The notes beneath the pieces were generated by a model. That model saw only the letters and a program-made list of their open reading frames with translations, had not been told where the DNA came from and did no database searches. Position numbers and translations under genes: made by a program. This document shows positions 19,771-28,952 of a stretch of 64,000 nt of DNA, piece by piece. This DNA is from Rhizobium sp. BK196 (GTDB lineage Bacteria; Pseudomonadota; Alphaproteobacteria; Rhizobiales; Rhizobiaceae): NCBI RefSeq assembly GCF_014193255.1, contig NZ_JACHZB010000005.1:367165-431164 (forward strand), given 5' to 3'. Position 1 is the first letter of the stretch. Each line of letters begins with the position of its first letter.

Positions 19771-20496
19771 ATGCTCACGCGCAAACAACAGGAACTCCTT
19801 CTTTTCATTCACGAAAGGATGAAGGAGTCAGGCGTTCCGCCGTCTTTCGACGAAATGAAGGACGCTCTGGATCTGGCCTCAAAATCCGGTATCCATCGGC
19901 TGATCACGGCGCTCGAGGAACGCGGTTTCATTCGCCGGCTTCCGAACCGGGCTCGTGCGCTCGAAGTCATCAAATTGCCGGAAGCCTATAACCCAAGCCT
20001 GCAGCAGCGGCGCGGCTTTTCGCCGAGCGTCATCGAGGGCAGTCTTGGCAAACCCCAGCCGGTGGCACCTCCTGCCTCGGCAAAGCCCGCACCCGCGGCC
20101 GATAACAGCAATGCGGTCTCCGTTCCCGTCATGGGCCGCATCGCTGCCGGTGTTCCGATCTCGGCAATCCAGAACAATACGCATGACATCACCGTTCCCG
20201 CCGATATGCTGGGTTCAGGCGAGCATTATGCCCTCGAAGTTCGCGGCGACTCGATGATCGAAGCCGGGATTTTCGATGGCGACACGGTTATTATCCGCAA
20301 TGGCAGCACCGCCAATCCGGGCGATATCGTCGTCGCGCTGGTCGATGACGAGGAAGCCACGCTCAAGCGCTTCCGCCGCAAGGGCGCATCGATTGCGCTC
20401 GAGGCAGCAAACCCTGCTTACGAGACCCGCATTTTTCCACCGGACCGTGTCAAGGTCCAGGGCAAGCTCGTCGGCCTCATTCGCCGCTATCACTGA
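19771..20496 (+). CDS. lexA: LexA SOS repressor and self-cleaving protease
   Basis: The 241-residue protein has an N-terminal winged helix (MLTRKQQELLLFIHERMKES, then PPSFDEM, LASKSGIHRLITALEERG) and a C-terminal S24 peptidase domain. The cleavage bond is A126-G127 in GRIAAGVP, the nucleophile is S161 in GDSMIEAG and the general base is K199 in ATLKRF. I take the ATG at 19771 because it gives the family start MLTRKQQ; an ATG five codons earlier (19756) is in frame. The 3' end overlaps the convergent comEC-like gene by 20 bp. Confidence 0.97.
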   Translation: MLTRKQQELLLFIHERMKESGVPPSFDEMKDALDLASKSGIHRLITALEERGFIRRLPNRARALEVIKLPEAYNPSLQQRRGFSPSVIEGSLGKPQPVAPPASAKPAPAADNSNAVSVPVMGRIAAGVPISAIQNNTHDITVPADMLGSGEHYALEVRGDSMIEAGIFDGDTVIIRNGSTANPGDIVVALVDDEEATLKRFRRKGASIALEAANPAYETRIFPPDRVKVQGKLVGLIRRYH

Positions 20497-22906
20497 CCGG
20501 CGACAGGCTGGCGTCTGCGAATGTGTTGCTGCGCCAGTCATAGGCGCGGTGGCGCATCCAAGGGCGCCGCAATGTGTCGAATGCGATTGCGACCTCCGCT
20601 CCTTTATCGGTGAATCGAAGTTCAACAGAACCCGTCTTGCGCAGCGTTTCGCCGGTAAAGAGCAGCGCGCCGGAACGGCAACGGTCGAAGCGCAATCGAA
20701 CAGCGGTCACGACAATATCAGCCGTATCACAGGCGGGCCCGAGATAGGCAGCATTGTCGATGACGGTCAGTTTCTTTCCATTGCCGAGCAAGGCGGTGCA
20801 CCAGGCGCTCTTCAGGCAGGAGAAGCGTGAAGGGCGACCGGTGGCAACTGACTGTTTCATCGCCTCTCTCGCTTCATCCTGTTGTTCTGGCGAGAGCTGC
20901 AGCCTTTTGCCGTCTGGCGCAGTGGGTGGCGCCTTGGCAACTTGGAGCATAACCGGCTTCTGATGCTCTTCGATCGCAAGTGCCCTCTGCCATTGTTCGA
21001 AGATGAAGGCGGGCGGCTTTTCACGGTTCGAAGCCATCGCCTGTCCGTCGATTATAGCGACTAAGCCGCCATCTTCGGAAATGGCGATGTCGGGCATCGC
21101 TTGTGACGGAAGCAGCACTACAGCAAGCGTTGAGACCGCCACAATTGCGGTTCCCATGTGCCGCAGCCGGGTTCTGAGCAGGGTCAGCAGCAGAAAGCCG
21201 AAGACGGCCGCCGGGAAGTACCAACCGGGCAAGCGGCCCACATCAATATTGCCACCCCAGCCCGACACCGTCGTTGCGATTTTTATCACCAGATCAAGCC
21301 CGAAGCCGGCAACCTGCCACACCGGACCATCAAGGCCAAAAGGCATCAGCAGCATCGCCAGCATCCCGGCCGGCATGACGATGAAGGAAATAACCGGCAT
21401 GGCCGCGAGATTTGCCGGCAGGCCATAGGCAGTCAGGCGGTGGAAATGCTCGATCGAAAACAGTGCCGTCGAGAAACCACCGATCAGCGACGTCAGGAAG
21501 ACGCCCCCGAAGAATCCGCCGACGACGAAGAAGGGTTTCATGATCGGCAGCTTGGCAAAGGCATTCTCCCGCATCGGCCGCCCCTTCCAGAGATCGTAGC
21601 CGGCAACCAGGGCAAGCGTCGCGGCGAAAGACATCTGGAAGCTTGGTCCGAGCACTTCCGATGGCGAGACGGCGAGAATCACGAGAGCGGAAAGCGCCAC
21701 GTTTCTGAGACTGATCGACGGACGGTCGAAGAAGACGGCTACCAGCATGATCGCCATCATGATGAAGGCGCGTTCGGCGGAGACGGCAAAACCCGAGATC
21801 AGATAGTAGGCCGTCACCGCCGCGAGCGCGCCGGCCGCCGCGATCTTCTTGGTCGGCCATGCCTGCGCAATGCCGGGAAACAGGCTGAGAATCACGCGGA
21901 GGCCGACAAAGAAGATGCCGGCGGAGAGCGCCATGTTGAGACCGGAGATCGCGATGATATGCGCAAGGCCGGATTGCCGCAGCGCTTCCGTCGTTTCATC
22001 CGAGATCGCCCGTCTCTCGTCGGTGACAAGTGAAGCGGCAAAGGCCCCGGTGTCGCCAGGCAGCGTAGAGCGGATCCGATCGCCGATGCCGGTTCTCAGG
22101 CTGTAGAGCCGTTCCAGAACGATCCCGGCGACCGAACCCGCTTGCTCCGGCTGTTCCGCAACCTTCTTCGGCGCGCCATAGAAGAAGCCGTTCGCACCAA
22201 CGCCATCGAAATAGGCGCTGAAAGCGAAATCATTGAGATGTGGGAGCGCCGGTCCGGCCGGAGGCGTGATGCGCGCCCTGCCCTCGATAACGTCGCCGAG
22301 TTCGAACGGCTGGGTGGCGCCGCGGACCAGCACGGAGATGCGTTCGGGCGGACGCTTGAGCTCGGGAGCATCCGTACCGGTGACGTCGAGAATATAACGC
22401 CAGCGCCCTTGGCCGTCGCCTTCTCGGCGTTCGACCCGGCCGGTTACCGTTGTCGTTACGGCTGAATCGAGGATCAGGGTCTTTGCCCGCCATGTTTCGA
22501 TCTGCGCCGAGAGCATTCCGCCGACAAAGAGAAGCAGTGCGAGGAGCGTCGCCCGCAATTTGGTGCGGGCATGGCCGCAAAGCGCAACAGCGAGAACAAG
22601 CGCAAGCAGGCAGAGACCGAGGGAGACGGCCGGAAAATCCGAAGCTGCCAGAAACCAGGTCGCGGCACCCGCACCAAGGAAGACCGGCGAGATGAGGATG
22701 AGGCGACCGTGATCGGTCTCTTCGGCGGCCATCCGCATGGACGACCCGACGTATCGTTTCGCAACAGTCGCCAATCTCGATCGAAATGGGATCGCAACCT
22801 GCGTCCGAGCCGATTGCGTCACAATGGCGCGCGGAGCAATGCCTGCAAAATCCATTTTCTCACCAATGGATTGCGTCTGTCGTTCTCTTGTCTCTAACCT
22901 CGTCAT
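20477..22906 (-). CDS. ComEC/Rec2-family membrane protein without an intact metallo-beta-lactamase site
   Basis: The 809-residue protein has the ComEC layout: N-terminal membrane segments, an OB-fold-like DUF4131 region (about 125-240) and the competence domain with multiple helices, including the conserved ETTEALRQSGLAHIIAISGLN segment and SAERAFIMMAI. ComEC forms the inner-membrane channel for single-stranded DNA uptake. In full-length homologues the C-terminus is a metallo-beta-lactamase-like nuclease. Here the last 200 or so residues (from about 600) lack any HxHxDH motif, and ISEDGGLVAIIDGQA looks like a degenerate start of that domain. Natural competence is not implied. Confidence 0.9.
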   Translation of the reverse strand: MTRLETRERQTQSIGEKMDFAGIAPRAIVTQSARTQVAIPFRSRLATVAKRYVGSSMRMAAEETDHGRLILISPVFLGAGAATWFLAASDFPAVSLGLCLLALVLAVALCGHARTKLRATLLALLLFVGGMLSAQIETWRAKTLILDSAVTTTVTGRVERREGDGQGRWRYILDVTGTDAPELKRPPERISVLVRGATQPFELGDVIEGRARITPPAGPALPHLNDFAFSAYFDGVGANGFFYGAPKKVAEQPEQAGSVAGIVLERLYSLRTGIGDRIRSTLPGDTGAFAASLVTDERRAISDETTEALRQSGLAHIIAISGLNMALSAGIFFVGLRVILSLFPGIAQAWPTKKIAAAGALAAVTAYYLISGFAVSAERAFIMMAIMLVAVFFDRPSISLRNVALSALVILAVSPSEVLGPSFQMSFAATLALVAGYDLWKGRPMRENAFAKLPIMKPFFVVGGFFGGVFLTSLIGGFSTALFSIEHFHRLTAYGLPANLAAMPVISFIVMPAGMLAMLLMPFGLDGPVWQVAGFGLDLVIKIATTVSGWGGNIDVGRLPGWYFPAAVFGFLLLTLLRTRLRHMGTAIVAVSTLAVVLLPSQAMPDIAISEDGGLVAIIDGQAMASNREKPPAFIFEQWQRALAIEEHQKPVMLQVAKAPPTAPDGKRLQLSPEQQDEAREAMKQSVATGRPSRFSCLKSAWCTALLGNGKKLTVIDNAAYLGPACDTADIVVTAVRLRFDRCRSGALLFTGETLRKTGSVELRFTDKGAEVAIAFDTLRRPWMRHRAYDWRSNTFADASLSPVSDSGE

Positions 22907-23194
22907 ATTCGCCTGGAGCTGCCCTTGATCCCAGAAGAATGCAACCTGAGATCAAAACGAGCAAACAATAATCGATTGAAATAAGAGGAAAATTCACAGG
23001 GGCGAAAATCCAGTCAAATCATGGTGTTCTGATATGCATTTAGCTCGTCGCTGCAGTGCCTAAAAGATAATGCCGCGATGCACAAAATGGCATCACGGTA
23101 ACTTGGCATTAGCTTCGCGATCATATAGCTATCGCTTAGGACGCTTAACCCTTATGGCGCTTTTGCGGCGCCACCGCCACCCCGGAGGATCAGC

Positions 23195-24484
23195 ATGACG
23201 GATCAAAGCGCTACAATCAAAATCGGTGACAAATCAGTCGATCTCGCCGTGCGAAAAGGCACGGTTGGACCCGACGTCATCGACATCGGTGCCCTCTACA
23301 AGAACACGGCTTCCTTCACCTACGATCCCGGGTTTACGTCGACTGCATCCTGTGAATCGAAGATCACCTATATCGACGGCGACGAGGGCGTTCTGCTGCA
23401 TCGCGGCTACCCGATCGAGCAGCTTGCCGAGCATGGCGACTTCCTGGAAGCCTGCTACCTGCTGCTTTACGGCGAACTGCCGACCGCCGCCCAGAAGAAG
23501 GATTTCGACTACCGCGTCACGCACCACACCATGGTGCATGAGCAGATGAGCCGCTTCTTCACCGGCTTCCGTCGCGATGCCCATCCGATGGCCGTCATGT
23601 GCGGCTGCGTCGGCGCGCTTTCGGCCTTCTATCACGACTCCACCGACATCACTGATCCGCATCAGCGCATGGTTGCCAGCCTGCGCATGATCGCCAAGAT
23701 GCCGACGCTTGCCGCCATGGCCTATAAATACCATATCGGCCAGCCCTTCGTTTATCCGAAGAACGACCTGGATTACGCATCCAACTTCCTGCGCATGTGC
23801 TTTGCCGTTCCCTGCGAGGAATATGTCGTCAATCCGGTGCTCGCACGCGCAATGGATCGCATTTTCATCCTGCATGCCGATCACGAGCAGAACGCTTCGA
23901 CTTCAACGGTCCGTCTCGCCGGCTCTTCGGGTGCAAATCCGTTCGCCTGCATTGCCGCCGGCATCGCCTGCCTCTGGGGTCCCGCTCATGGCGGCGCCAA
24001 TGAAGCAGCCCTCAACATGCTGACGGAAATCGGCACTGTCGATCGCATTCCGGAATATATCGCTCGCGCCAAGGACAAGAATGACCCGTTCCGCCTGATG
24101 GGCTTCGGTCATCGCGTCTACAAGAACTACGATCCGCGTGCCAAGATCATGCAGAAGACCACGCATGAAGTTCTGGGCGAACTCGGCATCAAGGACGATC
24201 CGCTTCTCGAAGTCGCCATGGAGCTGGAGCGCATCGCACTGACTGATTCCTACTTCATCGAGAAGAAGCTCTACCCGAACATCGACTTCTACTCCGGCAT
24301 CACGCTGAAGGCCCTGGGCTTCCCCACGACCATGTTCACCGTGCTCTTCGCTCTGGCCCGTACCGTTGGCTGGATCGCGCAGTGGAACGAAATGATCGAA
24401 GATCCTGAACAGCGGATCGGCCGTCCGCGCCAGCTCTATATCGGCGAGCCAAAGCGCGATTACGTACCGGTCTCCAAGCGCTAA
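23195..24484 (+). CDS. gltA: Citrate synthase (type II)
   Basis: The 429-residue enzyme makes citrate from acetyl-CoA and oxaloacetate. The catalytic histidines are in WGPAHGGANEA and MGFGHRVYKNYDPRAK, with the catalytic Asp region in NIDFYSGI. Length and N-terminal domain fit the Gram-negative hexameric type. A strong GGAGGA lies 5 bp before the ATG. The 288-bp upstream gap shows a 6-bp hairpin (23155-23173) just before the Shine-Dalgarno but no further gene. A terminator follows. Confidence 0.98.
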   Translation: MTDQSATIKIGDKSVDLAVRKGTVGPDVIDIGALYKNTASFTYDPGFTSTASCESKITYIDGDEGVLLHRGYPIEQLAEHGDFLEACYLLLYGELPTAAQKKDFDYRVTHHTMVHEQMSRFFTGFRRDAHPMAVMCGCVGALSAFYHDSTDITDPHQRMVASLRMIAKMPTLAAMAYKYHIGQPFVYPKNDLDYASNFLRMCFAVPCEEYVVNPVLARAMDRIFILHADHEQNASTSTVRLAGSSGANPFACIAAGIACLWGPAHGGANEAALNMLTEIGTVDRIPEYIARAKDKNDPFRLMGFGHRVYKNYDPRAKIMQKTTHEVLGELGIKDDPLLEVAMELERIALTDSYFIEKKLYPNIDFYSGITLKALGFPTTMFTVLFALARTVGWIAQWNEMIEDPEQRIGRPRQLYIGEPKRDYVPVSKR

Positions 24485-24507
24485 GCGCTGACTTTAAGAC
24501 AAAAGAA

Positions 24508-24536
24508 AACCCGGTCAGAAACGGCCGGGTTTTTTG
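24508..24536 (+). terminator. gltA terminator, overlapping the 3' end of lpxB
   Basis: AACCCGG pairs with CCGGGTT around a short loop, followed by T6. On the opposite strand four As precede the stem, so weak activity towards lpxB is possible. The lpxB stop codon (24515-24517) and the bases after it, coding for its last residues KKPGRF, lie inside the hairpin. Confidence 0.85.
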
Positions 24537-25684
24537 TTGGCGAGAACATCGAGCAGGATCTGCGCCGCGTACTCGCCGGGCGGCTTCTCGGTCTGCATAC
24601 GCTGCCAGATGAGATCATAGCCTTCCTTCATCGCCTTGAGCTGGTAGGTCTCGGCAGAGAGCCTTTCCATCCAGCGCGCGAGGCTCGCGCCGCGAACGAT
24701 GTCATTCAAATATTCCGGTACGACCGCGTAGTCGGCAATCAGGTTGGGCAACGCGCCAGTCCAGGTCTTGATGCCCGAGGTCAACATGCGCATGATCCAG
24801 TCGACTTTGTAGGCAGAGACGACGGGAACATTGGCAAGCGCCAGTTCCAGGATCACGGTTCCTGACGCCGCCATTGCGGCATCGGCTTCGGCGAAAGCTC
24901 TCCACTTCGCCTCAGCGCCGACGACTATCTCCGGTTTGACCGTCCATTCGGCCGTTATTTCGCGCACGAGCGCTTCCTTATGCGACACGGTCGGCAGGAT
25001 GAAGCGCTTTGCGCTGTTGCGCGCGAGGAGTTCACTCGTTGCGACCCCGAAATAGGGCAGGAGTTTTTTGATTTCGGACGAGCGGGAACCGGGAAGAAGC
25101 AGAATGGGGCCGTTGCCCGGCTGTCTGCCGGCGCGAAGGCGCCGCGTTTCGAGCAGCGCAGGATCTGCGACCAGCCGATGACCGACATAGGTTGTCTGCG
25201 GCCCGTTGAGGCGCTGCATCGCCTCCGGTTCGAACGGGAGCACAGCCAGCACATGATCGACATAGGCGAGCATGCGCTGAGCGCGATACTCCTTCCACGC
25301 CCAGACGCTCGGACAGACATAGTCGACCACAGGCAGGTCAGGCAAGGCCGTGCGCACGCGCTTGGCGACACGATGGGTGAAATCCGGGCTGTCGATGATG
25401 AGCAGGATATCGGGCTTTGCCGCGATGATCGCCGCCGTCGCCTGTCGAATAAGGAACCAGAGCTTCGGCAGTTTCCCCAGCACCTGCGTGATGCCCATGA
25501 TGGAAAGCTCGGAAAAATCGAAGAGCGATTTTAGCCCCTCAGCCTGCAACCCCTCACCGCCGACGCCAACAAGTTCGATCGGTCCGGAATGGATTTTCCT
25601 AAGCTCGGCAATGAGATCAGCGCCCAAAAGATCGCCGGAGACTTCGCCGGCTATGACGGCAATCTTCAGCGGACCTTCACTCAT
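24515..25684 (-). CDS. lpxB: Lipid-A-disaccharide synthase
   Basis: LpxB (GT19) joins UDP-diacylglucosamine and lipid X to form the lipid A disaccharide at the inner face of the cytoplasmic membrane. The 389-residue protein has the N-terminal AGEVSGDLLGADLI, CPSVWAWKE-like VCPSVWAWKEYR, LLPGSRSSEIKKLLP and ASGTVILELALANVPVV. I take the ATG at 25684 because it overlaps the lpxI stop as ATGA; an ATG four codons upstream also exists. It is the last gene of the lpxD-fabZ-lpxA-lpxI-lpxB run. Confidence 0.97.
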   Translation of the reverse strand: MSEGPLKIAVIAGEVSGDLLGADLIAELRKIHSGPIELVGVGGEGLQAEGLKSLFDFSELSIMGITQVLGKLPKLWFLIRQATAAIIAAKPDILLIIDSPDFTHRVAKRVRTALPDLPVVDYVCPSVWAWKEYRAQRMLAYVDHVLAVLPFEPEAMQRLNGPQTTYVGHRLVADPALLETRRLRAGRQPGNGPILLLPGSRSSEIKKLLPYFGVATSELLARNSAKRFILPTVSHKEALVREITAEWTVKPEIVVGAEAKWRAFAEADAAMAASGTVILELALANVPVVSAYKVDWIMRMLTSGIKTWTGALPNLIADYAVVPEYLNDIVRGASLARWMERLSAETYQLKAMKEGYDLIWQRMQTEKPPGEYAAQILLDVLANKKPGRF

Positions 25685-26562
25685 TGAAGCCCCCATCCCG
25701 GCAAGCCCTTGTCAATACCACAGACAAAAAGACCACTCTCATCCGCGGCCTTGATCAGCGTGTCGCGATCAAGCACAAGCGACCGGCCGGCTTCGATGGC
25801 GACGCCGGCAAGACCAGCGGCCTTAGCGTTGAGAATCGTGGAGACGCCGATCGCCGGCAAGTCGGCGCGGATATCCTGCTGCGGCTTGCAAAGCTTGACC
25901 AGCACGCCGCGGCGGCGCTGCGAAATACGGCCCGCGGCTCTCAGAACCGTGACACGTTCGAGCATACCATCCGTGCCTTCCACGCCTTCCACGGCGACGA
26001 CACGTCCACCGATCGAGACGGCGCCCTGGCCGATATCCAGGCCACCCAGCACCCCGGCCGCCTCGGCTGCGCGCTCAATATCACGGTGGTCCTCTTTGTT
26101 GGGCGAAACAGCGCCGAGGGGACCCGCGGTCGTCAGCAGATCGGGCGCAATCTCATGGGCGCCGACGACGCGTAGCCCCCTACCCTCTATCAGCTTGATG
26201 ACCATCTGCAGCACGGTATCGTCACCGCCGGACAGAAGAGTACGGATGGCGGCGGGAACCTTGGTCAGGATACGCAGCGTTGGCCGAACTTCGCGCCAGT
26301 CCGGCCGTCGACGGACACTGCCCGACATGACAACGCGGCCGATGCCGTATCTCTTGAAAAGCCGATCGAGCGAAGCGAAATCGCCAATGCCGATCATTGC
26401 ATGATCGAAGCCATCCCAGCGACGGTCGCTTTCATCCTTCAGGATAACGATGACAGGGTCTTCGCCGGCCAAACGCGCAGCCTCAGCAACATAGGACGGC
26501 AGAAGGCCGCCGCCGGCTATAATCGCCAGCCGGCCTTCAGCGGTTTCGGCAGCGGAAGCCAC
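25681..26562 (-). CDS. lpxI: UDP-2,3-diacylglucosamine diphosphatase LpxI
   Basis: LpxI (formerly DUF1009) hydrolyses UDP-2,3-diacylglucosamine to lipid X, replacing LpxH in alphaproteobacteria. The 293-residue sequence has the N-terminal LAIIAGGGLLPSYVAEAA, the VMSGSVRRRPDW segment, LLSGGDDTVLQMVIKLIEGRG and the C-terminal block GVSTILNAKAAGLAGVAIEAG. It sits between lpxA (3 bp apart) and lpxB (4 bp overlap), exactly where the missing step is needed. Confidence 0.95.
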   Translation of the reverse strand: MASAAETAEGRLAIIAGGGLLPSYVAEAARLAGEDPVIVILKDESDRRWDGFDHAMIGIGDFASLDRLFKRYGIGRVVMSGSVRRRPDWREVRPTLRILTKVPAAIRTLLSGGDDTVLQMVIKLIEGRGLRVVGAHEIAPDLLTTAGPLGAVSPNKEDHRDIERAAEAAGVLGGLDIGQGAVSIGGRVVAVEGVEGTDGMLERVTVLRAAGRISQRRRGVLVKLCKPQQDIRADLPAIGVSTILNAKAAGLAGVAIEAGRSLVLDRDTLIKAADESGLFVCGIDKGLPGWGLQ

Positions 26563-26565
26563 AGA

Positions 26566-27384
26566 TCAGCCCTTCTGCCCCCGGCTTGGCGAAGACAATG
26601 CGCGGTCACTTTCAGCTGCGATGAAATCGAGGATCTCGATTACTTGTTCGCAATCGCTATATACGTCGCGAATCTTGGCAGCATTCTCGCGAATCGAACC
26701 GGCGCCCTCGAAGATCGCCTTATAAGCGCGGCGAACCGTATGGATGACCGCGCGATCAACGCCGGCGCGAGTCATGCCGACGACGTTGAGACCGCTCAGG
26801 ACGCCCGGATTGCCGTTCAGCATGCCGTAGGGGATGACATCGTAGCTGACGGCGGAAAGACCGCCGACGAAGGCGTATTTGCCAACGCGGGTGAACTGGT
26901 GCACGGCTGCGCCGCCGCTGATGATCGCGTGATCGCCTATGGATACATGGCCAGCCAGCATGACGTTATTTGACATAATGACATTGTTGCCCACGCGGCA
27001 ATCATGGGCGACATGCGAATAGGCGAGGAAAAGGCTGTTGTCACCGATAACCGTCGAACCGCCATGTTCGACGGTTCCGGTGTTCATCGTGACGCCTTCT
27101 CTAATCGTGCAATTGCGCCCGATGATCAGCGTCGTGTCCACAGCACTGTGGCGAGCGCTCTGAGAATCGCCGCCAATGACGGCAGAAGGAAATATGCGCG
27201 TACCGGCGCCAACAGTCGTGCGACCTAGCACAACGACGTGGCTGATCAGTTCGACATTATCGTGGAGCGTTACATTGGAGCCGACGTGACAGAACGGGCC
27301 GACCACCACGCCTTCACCAACCACGGCACCGTCCTCGACCACGGCCATAGGGTGGATTCTGGCGCTTGCGGCGATCATGCTCAT
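26566..27384 (-). CDS. lpxA: UDP-N-acetylglucosamine acyltransferase LpxA
   Basis: LpxA puts the first 3-hydroxyacyl chain on UDP-GlcNAc. The 272-residue protein is a left-handed beta-helix of hexapeptide repeats over its first 190 residues, with the catalytic-His segment FLAYSHVAHDCRVGNNV and a helical C-terminus. I place the start at 27384 (MSMIAASARIHPM), where it overlaps the fabZ stop as ATGA. The frame stays open further upstream but lies within fabZ. Confidence 0.96.
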   Translation of the reverse strand: MSMIAASARIHPMAVVEDGAVVGEGVVVGPFCHVGSNVTLHDNVELISHVVVLGRTTVGAGTRIFPSAVIGGDSQSARHSAVDTTLIIGRNCTIREGVTMNTGTVEHGGSTVIGDNSLFLAYSHVAHDCRVGNNVIMSNNVMLAGHVSIGDHAIISGGAAVHQFTRVGKYAFVGGLSAVSYDVIPYGMLNGNPGVLSGLNVVGMTRAGVDRAVIHTVRRAYKAIFEGAGSIRENAAKIRDVYSDCEQVIEILDFIAAESDRALSSPSRGQKG

Positions 27385-27848
27385 GCGTTGTCCTTGCGTA
27401 CGATCATCGCGCCGATATCGGCCTCGGCGACGAGCGCGCCATCGACCTTTGCGTCGCAATGGAATTTCCAGATATTGCCGCGCTGCTTGATTTTCTGCAC
27501 GTGATATTCAATGCGGTCGCCTGGGACGACGGGCTTGCGGAAGCGGGCATTGTCGATCGTCATGAAGTAAACGAGGTTGCCGGTCTGGCCTTCCTTCTTG
27601 GCGCAGATAGCGCCTGCAGTCTGAGCCATGCCTTCGACAAGCAGCACACCCGGCATGATCGGCGCTTCAGGGAAATGGCCGGTAAAATGCGGTTCATTGA
27701 CGGTTACGTTCTTGATGCCGACAGCGGCGTTATCACCATCGATATCGACGATCTTGTCGACCATCAGAAAGGGATAACGATGCGGCAGGAGCTTCATGAT
27801 CTCCAGGATATCAGCCGAAGAAAGCGTGCTGGCTGCTTCCTCAATCAT
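27381..27848 (-). CDS. fabZ: 3-hydroxyacyl-ACP dehydratase FabZ
   Basis: The 155-residue hot-dog-fold enzyme has the LLPHRYPFLMVDKI start, the catalytic motif EPHFTGHFPEAPIMPGVLL (His, then Glu-containing helix LVEGMAQTAG) and the C-terminal KFHCDAKVDGALVAEA block. It dehydrates 3-hydroxyacyl-ACPs, setting the balance between phospholipid and lipid A acyl chains, in keeping with its position between lpxD and lpxA. It overlaps lpxD by 8 bp and lpxA by 4 bp. Confidence 0.97.
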   Translation of the reverse strand: MIEEAASTLSSADILEIMKLLPHRYPFLMVDKIVDIDGDNAAVGIKNVTVNEPHFTGHFPEAPIMPGVLLVEGMAQTAGAICAKKEGQTGNLVYFMTIDNARFRKPVVPGDRIEYHVQKIKQRGNIWKFHCDAKVDGALVAEADIGAMIVRKDNA

Positions 27849-28908
27849 TCTTGTCTCCCTTTTTTCCGCGCGCTCCGGATTTTGCCATGAGCTGGGCTAC
27901 ATCTTTCAGATATTCATTTAGAGGACGTGCAGGTATTCCGCCATAGCGACCGCCCGCAGCAAGATCGGTCATAACCCCGCTTTTTGCGGCGATCTGTACG
28001 CCATCACCTATGGTGATATGTCCCTTGAGACCGACCTGTCCACCTATCTGCACGCCATCGCCGACGATTGTGCTGCCGGCAAGACCGACCTGTGAAACGA
28101 TGGCACAATGGCGCCCGATGCGGACGTTGTGGCCGACTTGAACCTGGTTGTCGATCTTGGTTCCCTCGCCGATGACCGTATCGTCCATGGCGCCGCGATC
28201 GATCGTCGTATTGGCGCCGATCTCGACATTGTCCTGGATAATTACCCGGCCGATCTGCACGATCTTGATCATGCCACGTGGGCCTGGTGCATAACCGAAT
28301 CCATCCTGACCGATACGGACGCCGTTGTGGATGATGACGCCATTGCCGATCAGCGCGCAAAGAATGCTCACCCCCGTTGCGATCGAACCGTTGCGGCCGA
28401 TCTTGACGTTGGGACCGATGATCGACTGGGCGCCGATGCGTGTGCCTTCGCCGATCTCTGCGCCGGGACCGATGATCGCCATCGGCTCGACGATCACGCC
28501 CTTCTCCAGGCGCGCGGTCGGATCGACGATAGCGCTCGGCGCGATCTCGGTCTCGCCGGACGAAAACGTCACCGGCTTCAGAGCAGCGGGATAGAGATAC
28601 CCACCCGCCATCGCAAAGGCGGCATGCGGATTGGAAGAGATCACCACGGGAATATGCGGCGGCACCAGCTCGGCAAGCGCCTTGTCGCAGATCACGGCCG
28701 AAGCCTCGCAGCTCAGCAGTTCATCGCGATTGCGGCGAGAGAGGATATAACAGATATCCCCTTCCCGCGCCCTGGCTATCGGAGAGACCGAGCGGATGAT
28801 GACATCGGCATGTGCGGAATTGCCAAGCTCTGCCCCAAGAAATTGCGCCAGCTCTACAAGCTTCACGCCTTCATGGGGCAGAAAAAAACTATTTTGCTCC
28901 ATCGGCAA
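27841..28908 (-). CDS. lpxD: UDP-3-O-acylglucosamine N-acyltransferase LpxD
   Basis: The 355-residue protein has an N-terminal uridine-binding domain (about 1-105) followed by a long hexapeptide-repeat beta-helix (about 110-300) with the GQDGFGYAP and QVGHNVRIGRHCAIVSQVGLAG segments. The latter contains the His thought to be catalytic. It transfers the second 3-hydroxyacyl chain in lipid A synthesis. It lies 44 bp after bamA. Confidence 0.97.
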   Translation of the reverse strand: MPMEQNSFFLPHEGVKLVELAQFLGAELGNSAHADVIIRSVSPIARAREGDICYILSRRNRDELLSCEASAVICDKALAELVPPHIPVVISSNPHAAFAMAGGYLYPAALKPVTFSSGETEIAPSAIVDPTARLEKGVIVEPMAIIGPGAEIGEGTRIGAQSIIGPNVKIGRNGSIATGVSILCALIGNGVIIHNGVRIGQDGFGYAPGPRGMIKIVQIGRVIIQDNVEIGANTTIDRGAMDDTVIGEGTKIDNQVQVGHNVRIGRHCAIVSQVGLAGSTIVGDGVQIGGQVGLKGHITIGDGVQIAAKSGVMTDLAAGGRYGGIPARPLNEYLKDVAQLMAKSGARGKKGDKND

Positions 28909-28952
28909 AACTCCAGAACGGAATTGAAATTTACAGTTCCGGACTGCCGATA

